This document shows, one piece after another, positions 55,401 through 58,400 of a stretch of DNA of 64,000 bases. Each line of letters begins with the position of its first letter. The first letter of the stretch is position 1. This stretch comes from Loripinus fragilis (taxonomy: Eukaryota > Mollusca > Bivalvia > Lucinida > Lucinidae). Below the pieces are notes generated by a model. The model was not told the origin of the DNA and made no database searches. It saw only the letters and a list, made by a program, of their open reading frames with translations. Where the stretch lies: NCBI GenBank assembly GCA_964019695.1, contig OZ026526.1:14050754-14114753 (forward strand). Reading direction: 5' to 3'. The translations under genes were made by a program, and so were the position numbers.

Positions 55401-58400
55401 TTTTGTATATGCATTGATGGTGCCTTCATGGGCCAATCAATTCCTACCACAGTTTTTGATGGAGCAGTTTGATATGTTGCCTTTACAATATAGACACATT
55501 GAACATATGCACGAAGGAGTTTGGTTTGGAAAAAATAATTTTTGATAAAATGACATCTATGAGAACTTAGACTATTTTTTCGGTATATGCTTTGACATGT
55601 AGAGCTTTAGGGTGTGAATAATTTTGTGTATTTGATATTAACAAATGTTCCAGATTGCAAGCTTTAAGATCATTTGCACAGATTCTTCTTAAATCTTGCT
55701 TTTGTTTGCACAGATTCTACTGAAATCTTCTTTTCAAAACTAAGGTCTGCTGGTTTGAACTATAACTTGCCAAGTTTCTTCACTGACTCTTACTGTGCGG
55801 GGGGGGGGGGGGGGGGGGGGGGGGCATTGCTTATTGACCATTTTTTATATTTTTTATTTTTTTATTTTTCTGTTCCTTCGTCAAAATGACAGCCTGGGAA
55901 CTTTGATTTCAATCGACAGCGCCACCTTGATTTTTCCTCAAATTTTGAGGGGTAAAGCCAAGAACAATAATGCTATAGGATAATTCTATTGTGCTATAAA
56001 TAGTAACAGGAATCCCAGTGAAAAGATGATAGATAGGCAAACATAACCACAGATATTCCGTCCTCTGTCCTATCATCAAATGCACTTTGTGGCCGATAGC
56101 TAGCTTCACGATTTAAATTGAAACAGCGTTTTCTGACTTTGGTGTATTTGTTAAGTAGTTAGTTTTTTGCCTTTGAGAGACACGTTAATAAACACGGTCG
56201 AGATACACACAACACATCCGAGAAAAACATCATCTCCTTTGAATTTTCGCAATTTTTTTGACACTTCAGTTTCATCTCTGTGTTTGAAAATCATAATCCT
56301 TTGTTTTGGCTCAATCGGTCTCGAACCAAGTAAACAAATTCCATCTTTATTCACGTTTTTTACGCGGAGTTTCCACGATCAGCTGATTGATAATGGCATC
56401 CTCATTATCAGAGCGGTCTCTAGTTATCATCTTTATTACGTCACACTAAAGCAAGAGGCTATAATAAGATTAATCAGCTTATAGGATTATCAAAGGGAAA
56501 TACTGTGGATGTCCCCAGGCGTCAATATTAATCAAAATCAATAACCGACAACCGATACCTTTGATGTGGTATATTTTTATTCTCTATATTTTAGAATATT
56601 AGCATAAGAAAATATTGCTAAAATATTGACGGCTGGACCCAGGCTACCACAACATATGTTTTGGTTGAGAAATAAGAAAACAATTTTGTATTACACACTC
56701 TTAACTAAAGTCCTGTTCACACACATACTACAGTCATATCTCATTAGTTGGACGCGAGACCGTGGGTTCGAGCCTCACCGGCATCACTGCGTTGTGGTCC
56801 TTCATCAAGACACATTTATCCTAGCTTAGTACTGGTTCAACCCAGGAAGATCCGTCCCTGTTTAACTGAAAGATTGTTGATGGGACGTATAAAATGGAAT
56901 CAAACAAACAAATCATTAGTTGGAAGTCCTTGGGGGCAAGTTTTTACTTTGAATTAGCAGTACTATTGCATGAGGCCAAGTACATTAGAGCATTAGGTCA
57001 TTCACAGACCAAGGGTTACTAGTTTTGACTATACCACAAACAGGCATGTAATAAGAGGATAAAACATCCTGTTCCTTGTATTAACCTTTGCCAAGCCCTC
57101 ATGTGATGTGTTGCATCCCGCACCGCGAATTATATCGTCATTGTTATATACCTTCCTTTCCAGCACACCGGGCTTAAATGGCAATGATGCCCTCTGCTGC
57201 CATGTATGAATGGGAATGAAGCCCGTGGCCAGTGATTGGTCAACGATCAGCCGCATTGGGACATGTTAAATTTAGATGAAATGTACAACTGTCAGCGATT
57301 GAAACATGTCAAGTTTCTATAGTAAACACTTATTAGGTATATAACAATGTGTGTTAACATCTTATTTTTATTTTTTACTTCAGAGTGATTCGAAGATTGA
57401 ATGAGCACAAAGAATTCTTCCCAGCTTTCTTTGAAGTGACTAACAAATTATTAGAAATTTTGGGTAAGTCTTCCCTCTTTTATTAGCTCTTTGCATGCAG
57501 CATGTTGGGTATTTTTTCATGTTTTTGTTGTCTTCTGCTGACTTTTTCAAAGTTAACTTCTTCAAAAAGTAATTCAGGAGTGCAGTTTTTGTCTGTTCGG
57601 AACCATATCTCAGTACCTATTGGTCAGATTTGATTCATTCTTGGTACAAATGATAAGTACTATGGACTCTCGATATCCTATAAGTTTCGTCAAAATCAAC
57701 CCCTTAACACTTTAGTTATTGCCCTTGTTTTAGTATAGGCAATTATAATGCAAAACCTATACTAGCTTTTTTGTGTGATAATCTTCACATTTAATCAAAG
57801 CTATTATACAGTCGACTCTCGTTAACTCAACTATGCATAACTCAATACTATCACTTATCTCGACCTGACGGCCCGGTCCCGGTATTTCTCCCTATCTATT
57901 ATTGCAATTCCACAACGTTTATCTCGACAACGGCTAAATATTTAAATCAACCCCTTAACACTTTAGTTATTGCCCTTGTTTTAGTATAGGCAATTATAAT
58001 GCAAAACCTATACTAGCTTTTTTGTGTGATAATCTTCACATTTAATCAAAGCTATTATACAGTCGACTCTCGTTAACTCAACTATGCATAACTCAATACT
58101 ATCACTTATCTCGACCTGACGGCCCGGTCCCGGTATTTCTCCCTATCTATTATTGCAATTCCACAACGTTTATCTCGACAACGGCTAAGTCAATAAAACT
58201 GATAACTCGTTACGAAAAACCGGTCCCGCTGATCAATTTTAATGTATTTCACAACGCCTAACTCGATTCCATTTCATAAGAAAGTACCTTTTTATCTGGA
58301 TGTGTCTCCAATAAATGTTAATTATCCCCATTAAAACCACAAATTGTTTGATCACTTGGTCCACGTATGTGACACATGCAGTTGTAAATGAGTGTGTTGT

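Noticed and set aside
57029..57256. Minus-strand frame of 75 residues
   Set aside because: Protein-like composition, but it lies in a CEP70 intron with no splice-bounded partners and no family I recognise.
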